Assembly (NCBI GenBank): GCA_937625935.1
Contig: OW569380.1
Coordinates: 124,001-188,000, forward strand
Reading direction: 5' to 3'
Origin: Tetramitus jugosus
Taxonomy: Eukaryota; Heterolobosea; Eutetramitea; Acrasida; Vahlkampfiidae
Length of the DNA: 64,000 nt
Position 1 is the stretch's first letter, and each line of letters begins with the position of its first letter. The position numbers were made by a program, and so were the translations under genes. This document shows positions 1 to 9,406 of the stretch, one piece after another. The notes below the pieces were generated by a model that had not been told where the DNA came from, did no database searches, and was given only the letters and a program-made list of their open reading frames with translations.

Positions 1-301
1 ATAAATCAATAAATTCATCAAGAACGAATATTATGAAAAGTGTTTAATCCCTTTACAAAATTTTTTTTGAGGTTTTGGCGCTTTGAATTGAGACGAAGCT
101 CAATAGTTTTATGTACAAACTGCTTGTTTAACAGGTCGGGAGTAATAACTTTTCATAATATCTGAACCCTCAGAGAACGGTATGTTTTCAAGGATCGCGG
201 GAAGTTTAGGAATTCGAAGTGATGCAGAAAAACAAATCTAGTTAATATTTGTCAGTGATTTGAATTGACTTTGTTAAACACTTGTCAAGATGTCCAAAAA
301 A
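1..301. other. Intergenic, no gene seen
   Basis: AT-rich sequence with homopolymer T and A runs. I see no convincing ORF, tRNA or repeat. It may hold the 3' flank of the small minus-strand Cys-rich ORF that follows, plus flank of a gene outside the window. Confidence 0.4.
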
Positions 302-553
302 TCAATTATTCTTTCGGAACTTATCAGCAGTCTTGCAGGGACATTTTTTGATTTTGCAACTCGATTCACATGTACATGCTCCAGCTGTTCCATTCTGAGA
401 CCCAGATGACCCAGATCTGTCAGATTGTGTAGATTTCCTTTTCTTGGTACTCGGTAGAATTCTGCCAATTGAGTTGAAGGCCTCTTTGCAGCTGCAGTGG
501 ACGTGATTCGGTTCTGTCTCTTTGCAGTTTTTAAAACACACATGAGTGTCCAT
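302..553 (-). CDS. Small Cys-rich hypothetical protein with CXC-like motif
   Basis: An 83-aa ORF read from the first in-frame ATG at 553; the longer open frame upstream only runs through the tRNA gene. The C-terminal half has clustered cysteines (CTCESSCKIKKCPCK), resembling CXC/tesmin-type or zinc-binding tails found at the C-termini of some transposases and chromatin proteins. A second pair (CSCKEAF) lies near residue 20. A Ser/Lys/Arg-rich linker separates them. Its start is about 23 bp from the 3' end of the tRNA-Cys gene. It could be the tail of a decayed larger gene rather than a complete protein. I cannot assign a function. Confidence 0.35.
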   Translation of the reverse strand: MDTHVCFKNCKETEPNHVHCSCKEAFNSIGRILPSTKKRKSTQSDRSGSSGSQNGTAGACTCESSCKIKKCPCKTADKFRKNN

Positions 554-575
554 CACACACCAAAAAAACGAAAGT

Positions 576-660
576 AGGACATAGTGTGAATCGAACACAC
601 GACCATAGGATGATGTTGCATTATTTGCAATCCCATGCTCTACCGCTGAGCTATATGTCC
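576..660 (-). tRNA. tRNA-Cys(GCA) with a 13-nt intron
   Basis: A full cloverleaf can be drawn: the 7-bp acceptor stem GGACATA/TATGTCC is perfect, the D-stem is GCTC/GAGC, the anticodon stem TGGGA pairs with TCCTA (one G-U), and the T-stem GTGTG/CACAC is perfect around TTCGATT. The anticodon loop reads TTGCAA and is interrupted after position 37 by 13 nt (about 611-623), which contain TGCAA able to pair with the loop. The discriminator base is U, as is usual for tRNA-Cys. A T7 run follows the 3' end (563-569 on the plus strand), a Pol III terminator. A LINE copy begins roughly 35 bp upstream of its 5' end and points away. Confidence 0.93.
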
Positions 661-725
661 CTGTGCGATCTCAAACCAATAGCAATCCCTGAAAAAACGC
701 GGACAAGTACAAAAAACACGAACAC

Positions 726-1730
726 ATGTCAACACAAGGACCGTCAGCACAGGCGGTAATGATCCGCAGAAGTCAATATGTAGTATGGACAAAGATGAGT
801 AAAGAAGCAGCAATGAAGAGAAATGAAGCAGTTGTCACTGGTAAGTGCAACAATGTGACCCCAGAAGCGATAGTTAATAAGATAGTAGCTAGTTGTTCTG
901 AGTGGGTAGAGAGGGTTCAAGTGATTAGAAGAGGAGAGAGTTACAAGGCGTGGATAATCAGAGGTGACAAAGTGTGGGAATTCATTCAATGGTTTAACTG
1001 CACAAAAGTGTTGAAGGATTCCACGGCGGGGGTCAATGGTAGGATGAGAGCCACACATGACGTCGTCATTACTGGAACTGGAAAGATAAGCAAGGAGGAC
1101 ATTGAGACCTGGGCTGGTCGGGATAATGTACACAGAGTTGAATTGAGAGGAAACTCTGCCATTGTATCCACCAAAAATCCTAGATGTGCAAATACACTTC
1201 TGGAAAAGACACCCATCAACAACACCAAGACAAGAAAATTCGTGCACAAAGCTCTTGGGCCTATGGAGATACTGAAGAGAACTGTGACTCAACTACAGTC
1301 TGATATGAACAAAATGTTGGATGAATACAGAATTAGTGTGGAGCAAATCCGAACTCTTAAGTCAGAATTAATGAAGATGAGACTCAGAGTGAGTAAAATG
1401 GACGGAGCTTACAAGAGAGCTGAATTGGAAGCAACAACACCAAATGTGTTAGTGGAGGAACCACATGAGACAGTGCAAGCGATGGAGGAAACAGTAAACG
1501 CCCCTGTGGCACAGATCAAAAACAGAGGAAAACAATCATTCGATAAGGGACAGAGGAGATTGGATGACTTTGTCAACAACAGAGGTAAGAAGCGAGATGC
1601 CAGAGAAGTGGAGGAAGATGAGATACAAAGAAAGATAATAATGAGAAATTCTCCTGGTGGAACAATTCAAGTGAGCAGCACTCAAGAGAGTGCGGTGTCA
1701 CCCCAAGAGAATGACCAAAGTGAGCAATGA
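726..1730 (+). CDS. LINE ORF1 protein (copy A)
   Basis: An intact 334-aa ORF starting at the first ATG after an A-rich leader. Residues about 10-100 match the N-terminal part of the ORF1 copies at 8.2-9.3 kb and 47.5-48.7 kb (pattern YVVWT, WVERVQVI, VWEFIQWFN). Residues about 110-170 form a second similar alpha/beta unit; both look like RRM-type folds, which is inference. Residues about 175-220 are a predicted coiled coil (LKRTVTQLQSDMNKML...), as in L1-type ORF1 trimers. The Lys/Arg-rich tail differs completely from the C-terminus of the 421-aa ORF1 at 47.5 kb. The stop TGA overlaps the ORF2 ATG. It likely binds element RNA. It is intact here although ORF2 is broken. Confidence 0.75.
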   Translation: MSTQGPSAQAVMIRRSQYVVWTKMSKEAAMKRNEAVVTGKCNNVTPEAIVNKIVASCSEWVERVQVIRRGESYKAWIIRGDKVWEFIQWFNCTKVLKDSTAGVNGRMRATHDVVITGTGKISKEDIETWAGRDNVHRVELRGNSAIVSTKNPRCANTLLEKTPINNTKTRKFVHKALGPMEILKRTVTQLQSDMNKMLDEYRISVEQIRTLKSELMKMRLRVSKMDGAYKRAELEATTPNVLVEEPHETVQAMEETVNAPVAQIKNRGKQSFDKGQRRLDDFVNNRGKKRDAREVEEDEIQRKIIMRNSPGGTIQVSSTQESAVSPQENDQSEQ

Positions 1731-4288
1731 GCACAACTCTCAAAGTTGTATGGTACAACATCAGAGGATTAGGAAGGAAACGGAATGATGTTGTTGCCAT
1801 GATGAGTCGGTCCCTAGGATCGATGTTTTGATGCTGCAAGAGGCTAGTTGCAAGAACGAGAAGGTCAAGTTGGCTTTCGAAAAGCAGTTGGAGTATGCTG
1901 GGTGTGCGTTGATACACACCAACGCAGTTGACAGGGTGATGAGTATTATCAGAAGAGATAGTATACATGAGTACCGAACGCTGGTGACGAACAATAGATT
2001 TCTGGCAGTAGAGGTTGCAAAGGGAGATCTGCGAGTCACGCTGGTCAACCACTATGGACCTCACAAAAAAGAAGAAGGAGGGCAACACTATGTGAGGGTC
2101 AACGAGCAACTGAGGGAGCTCTCATGTAGGGGTAAATTGTTGTTTGGAGGGGATCACAATACAGTGCTTGCTAGCACTGAAAGAACTTCTGGAAGGCTAG
2201 ACGTCAATAGTGCGCATTTCAAGGCTCTAGTGGAGGGCCTCCAATTGAGCAATGTAAACACGGTGACAGATAGGCCATTTCCACACTTTCTTCAGAGGCG
2301 AGTTTTCTTCACGCATTGACACGGTCTGGTGCAATCCATCTGCAACTGAAATAGTTAGAGATGTGGAGAGGTACACGGCTAATGGAGTAGGGAGCGATCA
2401 CATACCTACTATGGTAGAGGTCTGTTGGACAAAAACGGATGAACAAGAGCCTACAGAGGCGAAAACAAAGTTCCCAAAGAGGGATAACAAGATGTGGGTG
2501 GAGTACTCTAAGGAGGTGGTAGGAAAACTCGATAGGGCCAACCTCTCGGGACTGGAGGCAGAGGAACAATGCAGCAAGATCACTATGATCTTAAAGGAGT
2601 GTGTGGAGATGTTCCCGAAAAGAAAACCAATTACCAAAGGGGTTGATAATCGTAGAGTTAGGCGCTGGTTGAAGGACAGAAAGGTGTTAGTGGAGAGACT
2701 CTCCTCTCAGGATACTGGAGATCAGAAGCTAAGGAGTGTTTGCCAAGCCTACAATGAGGACAGTACTTTGATAGGAGTGATAAAGACACTGAAAGTGGTT
2801 GAGAGGTTGATACAGTTGGAAAGAGCCCGCCGGGCCAACAAGAGATTCAACAAATGGCTGTACAAAGCCAGAACGTCTGAATTTGTTGACCCTCGCTTCT
2901 TCTTCAATGCCGCTACAGGCAAGAAGGCGATGAGACTAAGGTTCAAGTGCTACAAAAGTGGGGAAAAGGTGGTCACGGAACCGGAGAAAGTGGCGGAAGG
3001 AACATGCTGCTAACTATTTTGAAGAGGTTTTCGAGCAGGACTTTGCGAACATGACCTTCCTTGATGAGATGAGATGTAGAACTGAAAGTATGGAAGACAA
3101 ATTTCCTCCTTTCAAGGTTGAGGAGGTTCAACAATCCCTAAAGTGGCTGCAAAATAACAAAGCACCGGGAGTTGATGGAATTTTCAATGAAATGCTGAAG
3201 TTAAGACACACCAAAGAGAGAGACTACAGGTTTGAGCTCGCTGAAACATTAATGGTATTCTTCAACAAAATACTGGAGACGGGGCAATTCCCAAGTGAGT
3301 GGAAGAGATGCATTATCGTTCCAGCATACAAGAAGGGCTGCCCTATGTTGATAGCGAACTTCCGACCTATTTGCCTGTTGAGCGGACTGTCAAAGGTGTT
3401 CACACGGTTGCTGAATCAAAGAGTGTCAGCTGCTGCCGAGATAATGGGTGTCTTTAACAACGCACAAGGCGGAGGCCGCAAAATGCGAGACATAAGAGAG
3501 AAACTGTCGATCATCAGAGGAGTGATCGACCACGCAAATAGGAAGGATAAACAGCTATATCTTCTGCTCACGGATATCTCGAAGGCTTTTGATAGCGTAC
3601 CACATAATGCCGTCACGGCTGCCTATCGGTTTTTCAACTTCCCAGAGCACATCATCATACTTGTCAGGAACATGTTGGAGTCGAATGTGGCAACCATCGG
3701 AACACAACGTGCCTCCAGACCAATCGATATCAACAGGGGTACAAGGCAAGGTGATTCTTTGTCTCCGACGACCTATGTGATTGTTCATCAGTTAGTGCTG
3801 CTGTATGCAAAACTCAGAGCAAGCGGCTACCAAGCTATGAGCCAGAAAATCTGGAACGTGGCTTACGTAGACGACTGTAACCTGTTCAGTGATAAGCTAG
3901 ATGATTTACAGACGATGGCCAATGATATGTACAGAGCACTCAAGTGGATAGGACTTAGCATGCACCTGGATAAGCTGGAGTTCTTCGCTAGGAAAGAGGA
4001 CAAGGATCCGGTGACGATCAGAGTAGCTAACAGAGTAATCACTGCAAAGAACAGACACGCCGGTTTCAGAGCTCTTGGCCTCTTCACAAACCTCAATGGA
4101 GACAGAGGCTCAGAAGAAACAAGCAAAGCAGAAAGTAATGAGAATATTGAATCGGCTGAGGATGCTGAGATTGGGACCTAGTCAAGCAGCTAGAATTGTG
4201 AACACTTGTGTGCATCCTGTATTTCTGTTCGCCTCGGAGTTCACCCACTGGCCTAAGAAGTGGATGAACGAGATAGAAGGTATTGCAG
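1727..4288 (+). pseudogene. LINE ORF2 relic (endonuclease + reverse transcriptase, copy A)
   Basis: ORF2 is split by at least four frameshifts (near 1815, 2315, 2980 and 4110). The endonuclease part keeps the APE signature in order: WYNIRG near 1755, LMLQE near 1830, GGDHN near 2150 (usual GGDFN), RIDTVW near 2315 and SDHIPT near 2395. The reverse transcriptase keeps KAPGVDGI near 3165, FRPICLL near 3362, the aspartate of DISKAFD near 3577, RGTRQGDSLSP near 3735 and the catalytic box YVDD near 3865. The order APE then RT is that of L1/Tx1-type LINEs; no RNase H is visible. It ends after a WPKKWMNEIEGI segment. Confidence 0.85.
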
Positions 4289-5480
4289 ATACATCACATG
4301 GATCAGAAGATACTTGTGTACTATCAGTGACATCATTCATTTCAGCATCTCCAGATTCATCAACAGGAGCAGGTGGTCCACCTATCTCATCATCACCTGC
4401 ATCTTTCGGCATTACCATTACCATCTGGATTAAACTCAGTCATCATCACTGTCTGTTGGATCACTTCCATCCTCTGCATCAGCCTTCCATCGAGCACTCT
4501 CAACGAATTTATCATTTCCAAAGTAGAAGTGCTTCAGATCTCTGGCACAGACATAGTAATCTGTTGTAGTCTTTGGTTGTTCACTCTTCTTGAAGCCACC
4601 AGTTTCCAACCATTGCAGTTTGTACTTGTTTATACCTATTCCATCCTTGTCGGTAGCTTCGCTGACAATCATTTCCTTCCGACACCACAAGTAATCACGA
4701 GATGAGCGATCGTACTCTCACTAGAACAATATCTCTCTGCTCATAGTGATCCACACAATTTGGATGCTTCTTCAGATAACGAGATCTGGCAGCTTCTCCA
4801 GCTTTATCATTCTCACGTATTGTGTTGATACAGAAAGCTCTCTGAACCAATTCATCAGAAGTCAATGCTTGCAGATCTAGAACTAGGCACTTAGCCCAAG
4901 CTTCCTTTGGACTCATCCCAATGGTACTGTGTTTGTTCTCCAGATATGTGTTCAAGATATTTGGTAACTCGTTCACCCATCTACTGGTGTTATGAGCTTC
5001 CATGAAGGCAAAGATCACTTCTTGATAGTCTGATTCAGACGTTCAACTACACCCTGCACCCATGGTGAATACGCAGGTCCTTCTTTCTTCTTAATACCAT
5101 ACTTGGCACACGTCTGTAAGATCACCTTTGCAATGAACTCACCACTATTATCTGAACGTAGATACACTTCATGTAATGGTTCTTGACCATCTTCTACTTC
5201 TGGCAATCCAATAGAATCAAAGCCAGAAGTAGAAGATGGTCAAGAACCAGTGGATCATACTTAGAGTTGATCCCTCTCAGTTCCTCAATATCTTCTACTG
5301 ATACTCCTTCATTGAGTTCACATGCTTCTTCTGATAGTTTTCTATACAGATTCCCATCTCGATAGGTATAGATACTTCTTTCATTATCAGATAGCTCAGC
5401 CTGTTTACCATTCACGAATGCAGTTTTCACTCTATTTGCTGTTGTATCTTTGATAGGGCGAATACATGACCGGATGACGT
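4289..5480 (-). pseudogene. Retroelement-type integrase relic
   Basis: Read on the minus strand in several shifted frames. Around 5140-5015 it has LRSDNSGEF, then AYSPWVQGVVERLNQ, the spacing of the second Asp and the Glu of a DDE integrase core. It continues with HSTIGMSPKEAW and, after a linker, DIVLVRV, typical of the region after the core in Ty3/gypsy-like integrases and their domesticated relatives. An acidic tail follows to about 4290. The N-terminal half (to about 5480) is unrecognised. No LTRs were found. It sits between LINE copies A and B and cuts A after 4288, so it probably inserted into or beside a LINE block. Frames are broken and it cannot be active. Confidence 0.65.
5177..5249. 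repeat. Perfect 28-bp inverted repeat inside the integrase relic
   Basis: The arm 5177-5204 is the exact reverse complement of 5222-5249, with a 17-bp spacer. Both arms come from the same coding segment of the integrase relic, which therefore reads once forwards and once backwards. This looks like a local inversion-duplication (foldback), not a terminal repeat. Confidence 0.85.
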
Positions 5481-5567
5481 GATGATGTTGTTTCTTTTGT
5501 TGTTGAAACGGTTTCTGTTGGCGGGAAAAGGGCGGCATGTAGAAATGACAGAATGCAATGGATACAT

Positions 5568-7826
5568 GATGGAGAAAAGTACACAGCCAATCACATATCA
5601 CATACCTACGATGGTAAAGGTATGGTGGACAAAGGTGGAGGAACGAGGGTCCACGGAAGAAAAGCCCAAGTTCCCAAAGAGGGAAAACAAGATGTGGATA
5701 GAGTACTCAAATGAGGTGGTTGAAGGGCTAGATAAAACCAACATGGCGGAAATGGATGTTGATGAACAATGTGACCGGATCACTATGATCTTAAAGGATA
5801 CAACCGCAGAGTAAGACGTTGGCTGAAGAATAGAATGGTTTTAGTAGAAAACACCGGCTCACCGAAGCTCATGAGGGTTTGCAATGCATAAAAGGAGGAC
5901 TGTACTCTGAGAGGTATTTTGGCATCACTGAAGATTGTCGTTGGACTTGTACAAGTTGAAAGAGCCCGTAGGGCTAACAAGAGGTTTTCCAAGTGGTTGT
6001 ACCACACCAGAACTACAGAATTCCTAGACCCCCGATTCTTCTTCAATGCTGCCACAGGTAAGAAGGCACTGAGGCTAAGATTCAAGAGTTACAAGAGTGG
6101 AGAAAAGGTAATCACTGCCCCGGAAAAGGTAGTTGAGCATGCTGCTGATTACTTTGAGGAGGTGTTTGAACAAGAATTTGCAGACATGACGTTCCTAGAC
6201 GAGATGAGAGTATGGAGGATATATTTCCCCGTTCAAGGTGGAGGAGGTACTGCAATCCTTAAAGTGGCTGCTAAACGGTAAGGCACCGGGAGTCGACAAG
6301 ATAGTCAATGAAATGCTCAAATTGAGACACACCAAGGAAAGAGACTATAGAGTTGAGTTCGCAGATGTGCTGATGACTTTCTTCAATAGAATATTAGAGA
6401 CCGGGCAATTCCCGTGTGAAGTGTTGCTGCATGCAAAGCTAAGAGCAAGCGGCTACCAAGCCATGAGCCAGAGAATCTGGAACGTAGCTTACGCAGATGA
6501 CTGTAACCTTTTCAGTGATGATCTCCAGGACATCCAGTCGACGGCTAATGATATGTACAGGGCGCTCAAGTGGGTTGGTCTGAGTATGCACCCAGACAAG
6601 TTGGAGGTCTTTGCAAGGAAAGTGGGTGAAGCTCCTGTGACGATCAGAGTGGCTGATAAGGTGATTACTGCAAAGGACAAACACACAGGCTTTAGAGCAC
6701 TTGGGCTCTTTACAAACCTCAATGGGGACACAGAGGCCCAGAAGAAACAAGCAAAGCTGAAGGTACTGAGAATCCTGAATCGGTTGAGGATGCTGGGACC
6801 AAGTCAGGCAGCGATAATAGTGAACACCTGCATCCATCCTGTATCCTTGTTTGCTTCAGAGTATACCCATTGGCCAAAGAAATGGCTAAACGAAATCGAG
6901 GGTATTGGACGCAAGGAAGTGAAATATGGATCGAAGAGGGATTCCCTCTTTGCTGCTGTCAGTGGAGAGGGACAAAGGAGGTATTGGACTCAATGATTTC
7001 AAAGAGAGTCAGACGGCTAAGATCTCTGCCTTTGTCGTGGGGATGCTGCATGTAAGAGAGACACGGACACTTCTGTTGGATACGCTTGATGATGTCAATC
7101 ATTCGGTCGAGCATATTTCAATCCAATAATCGTCTTCGTGAGACCAAACACTCATACCTGTCTTGGTGCCAAACTTCTACATGGTTCTAAGGTTAAAGTA
7201 GGTCCCAAAAGGAGATCATGAATGTGAGAAATGCAGTATAGAGTGGCATCTCCCTACGGGAGGCGCAAAACTACTCATTCAAAGTGGAATTACCAAAAAC
7301 TCCCCACTCTTCGATGAGGATGGAAAATGGTAATCCCGTTAAAGGTACTCAAGGATAAGTGCTTACCTGGAAATTCTTGGTAAACCATGCGAAGAGAGAT
7401 GGAGGGAGCTGCGAACACCGAATGACACTCAGGAAGTGTATTGACACACACATGCGCGGGTGCGCCAGAGACGATCAGCCACTTATTGGTGGAATGTGAT
7501 AAGCCAAAAGGGTAAGGAAAGAACTGGTGGAGGAATTTAAAGCCAAATTGGACAAGCTGGAGTTTATGAGACCAGCCAAGCTAAAGATATGGTTCGATGA
7601 AGTGGTTTACGATGACGGGAAATTGGTACCACTAAGCCCAAGCCGAACCACTGAAGAAATCATAGCAAGGTTAATGGGAAAAGAGGATGATCAGAAGGAT
7701 ATATTGATGAAGGAGCTGGTTGTGTATGGTCGCAAGAAGAGGGAAATAAAGGTTAAAAGTCTGGTGAATGCAATGAAGAGGTGCATGGTTACAGTCCTGG
7801 AGATCATCGCTGAAAAGGCGTAAGAG
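5568..7826 (+). pseudogene. LINE ORF2 relic (copy B)
   Basis: Starts in the last part of the endonuclease (HIPTMV), continues through the linker and the first RT motif (KAPGVD near 6280), then jumps near 6420 from GQFPCE straight to the segment before the catalytic box (YADD near 6492). About 400 bp of RT, from FRPI to RGTRQGDSLSP, are missing. The region after RT continues with frameshifts to 7826, where the C-terminal tail ends in a stop. Nucleotide similarity to copy A is high over shared parts, so both belong to one family. No poly(A) or 3' UTR module follows. Instead a fragment of the RT region is repeated and inverted next to it. Confidence 0.8.
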
Positions 7827-7990
7827 CAAGCGGCTACCAAGCCAGATCATCTGGAACGATCACATAAGTCATGGGAGACAAGGAGTCTCCTTGGCTCGTG
7901 CCTCTGTTGATATCAATCGACCGAGAGAGATGTGTTTTGTTCCGACTGTTGCCACATTCGATTCCAACATGTTCCTGATGATACCCTCGC
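7827..7990 (-). mobile_element. Rearranged RT fragments
   Basis: 7827-7857 repeats on the plus strand the stretch found at 6441-6480 (agagcaagcggctaccaagc ... atctggaac). Directly after it, 7870-7990 read on the minus strand is a piece of the reverse transcriptase: RNMLESNVATVGT followed by the degenerated GTRQGDSLSP motif. It covers part of the segment absent from copy B. The join of opposite strands suggests inversion during insertion or later rearrangement. Confidence 0.65.
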
Positions 7991-7994
7991 ATCC

Positions 7995-8232
7995 ATTGTC
8001 ACGTCCAGCCCATCTTAAAATCTCCTCACACTGGACTTACCTGCTCCCACCAGCACCACATCATACGGCTGTTCGGAACAGCTCGCGCACCATTCAACAT
8101 ATTTCTGCAGTTGAACCACTCAACAAATTCCCACACTTTGTCATTCGTTGGGAATATCCACGCTCTAAAATACTCACCCTTTCTGTTCACTTGCATTCTC
8201 TCCACTCTTTCACTACAACCAAAGCTTCATTG
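7995..8232 (-). pseudogene. LINE ORF1 fragment
   Basis: Read on the minus strand it gives SERVERMQVNRKGEYFRAW and KVWEFVEWFNC, close to residues about 55-100 of the copy A ORF1. It is fused in frame to the end of the copy C ORF1 near 8232. Its own start and its C-terminal half are missing. Confidence 0.65.
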
Positions 8233-9295
8233 TTTTGGGCCTTGTAGCTCATCAGATCACCCAGTGTGATCCTAGCACTCCTCTTCTTGTTGTCATTGAG
8301 TTGTGGACTTTGAATCTCCTTTTCGGAGTCGTAGTCCACATCCACAATGACTGGTTCGTCCTCAGTCAAACCATACCTTTTGCGTGCAGCAGCCAGCGCC
8401 ATTGCAGCAATTTCCTTTTTCACCCTGGCGAACACTGGAGAAGTGGCATTCACTTGCTCCAGAATTCGCCGGTTCTCCGCACTGAGCTGCACAACAGGCA
8501 CTGATGGCAGTGGTGTTGCTATAGTCCTCTGTTCTTGTGACTTCACTAGCTCAGTAGCAGTGCTTTGGACATGTTCTTGTTCCGGTATTGGAACCGGTTT
8601 GTTGCCCCCTTGACCCTTTGTCTTTCCCAATTCCTTGGTGAGTTCTGTGACATGTCGACGCAGTCCGTCAACCACCGTAAGCAGCTCCTCGTACATCTTT
8701 GTCAACCTCTTGTTGACAGTCTTGAGAGGATCATGTGGTCTCTCGACGTATCGAGTGACCGTGGCCTTTACCTTGTTCTCTCCACTGAGCACTGCTCGTG
8801 CATAGGTTTCATCACCCATGACCACGAATGCAGTGTCACGCTTCTTGAGCGCACTGGCAACCTTCTCAGGCCCCAGTAGCTTCTTGATGTCGACATGTTC
8901 TTCATGCCATGGACGACCACCTTTCTTGTGCAATCGATACTGCGCTTGGGTGCAGCAGTGCTGTTGCCAGTCCTCTCTTTGTTGAAGAACTCAACAAACT
9001 CATAGATGCGGTCACCCTTGACCGTCACCCATGCAACAAAGCGTTGCTGGCCTTTCCTCTTGATGACTTGGACTCGGTTGAGCCAGTCACCAAACTCCTC
9101 TCCTATCTTTCTTGCCCAAGATGACTGAGAGACACAATTACCGTTGCCAGTAATGACGACCTCTCTGTCACTTGGCGCAGAGCCTTTCCGTGCAGTGGTC
9201 CACACTGCATAACGGCTGTTGCCGTATTCCTTCACCAATTTTGTTGAATCACCAGACATGTGATTCCGTTTGCTTCTGCGTTTTTTGTTTTTTGC
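8233..9295 (-). mobile_element. LINE-like copy C at tRNA-Lys (ORF1, frameshifted)
   Basis: ORF1 starts at 9259 on the minus strand (MSGDSTKLVKEYG...). It has the first RRM-like unit (YAVWTT to YEFVEFFN), loses frame near 8905, then continues through the second unit (LLGPEKVASALKKRDTAFV), a coiled coil (KTVNKRLTKMYEELLTVVDG) and the acidic VIVDVD / SPQLNDNKKRSA segment to about 8233. The same segments occur in the intact 421-aa ORF1 at 47.5-48.7 kb, so C belongs to that ORF1 type. The A-rich leader ends about 30 bp from the tRNA-Lys 5' end and the copy runs away from the tRNA. ORF2 and the 3' UTR are absent. Confidence 0.75.
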
Positions 9296-9325
9296 TTTAC
9301 TAATTCGGATAATTTGGGAGGGAAT

Positions 9326-9398
9326 GATTATCCAAGCCAGTCGGTAGAGCGCAAGGCTCTTAACCTTGTGGTCGAGGGTTCGAGCCCCTCGGTGGGCG
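9326..9398 (+). tRNA. tRNA-Lys(CTT) with damaged 5' part, probable pseudogene
   Basis: From the D-loop onward the gene is canonical: GGTAGAGC, anticodon stem CAAGG/CCTTG with loop CTCTTAA (anticodon CTT), T-stem GAGGG/CCCTC with TTCGAGC, 3' acceptor strand GGTGGGC. The 5' acceptor strand should be GCCCACC but reads ATTATCC and cannot pair, and one T appears lost from the D-stem (GC-CA for GCTCA). Pol III terminator TTTT at 9403. The 5' damage lies on the side where LINE copy C is inserted. Mature 5' end uncertain by 1-2 nt. Confidence 0.75.
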
Positions 9399-9406
9399 TG
9401 TCCTTT

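Larger units (their letters stand above)
695..4288 (+). mobile_element. LINE-like copy A at tRNA-Cys, 3'-truncated
   Basis: A non-LTR retrotransposon with ORF1 (726-1730) and an ORF2 relic (from 1727) whose reading starts in an ATGA overlap with the ORF1 stop. Its 5' end lies in the 5' flank of tRNA-Cys (mature 5' end at 660) and it runs away from that gene. The 5' border is inferred from an A-rich leader similar in copies A, C and m5, so it is good to about 20 bp. The copy stops at 4288, inside the region after the reverse transcriptase, where an unrelated minus-strand integrase-type relic begins. No 3' UTR or poly(A) is present. Confidence 0.8.
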
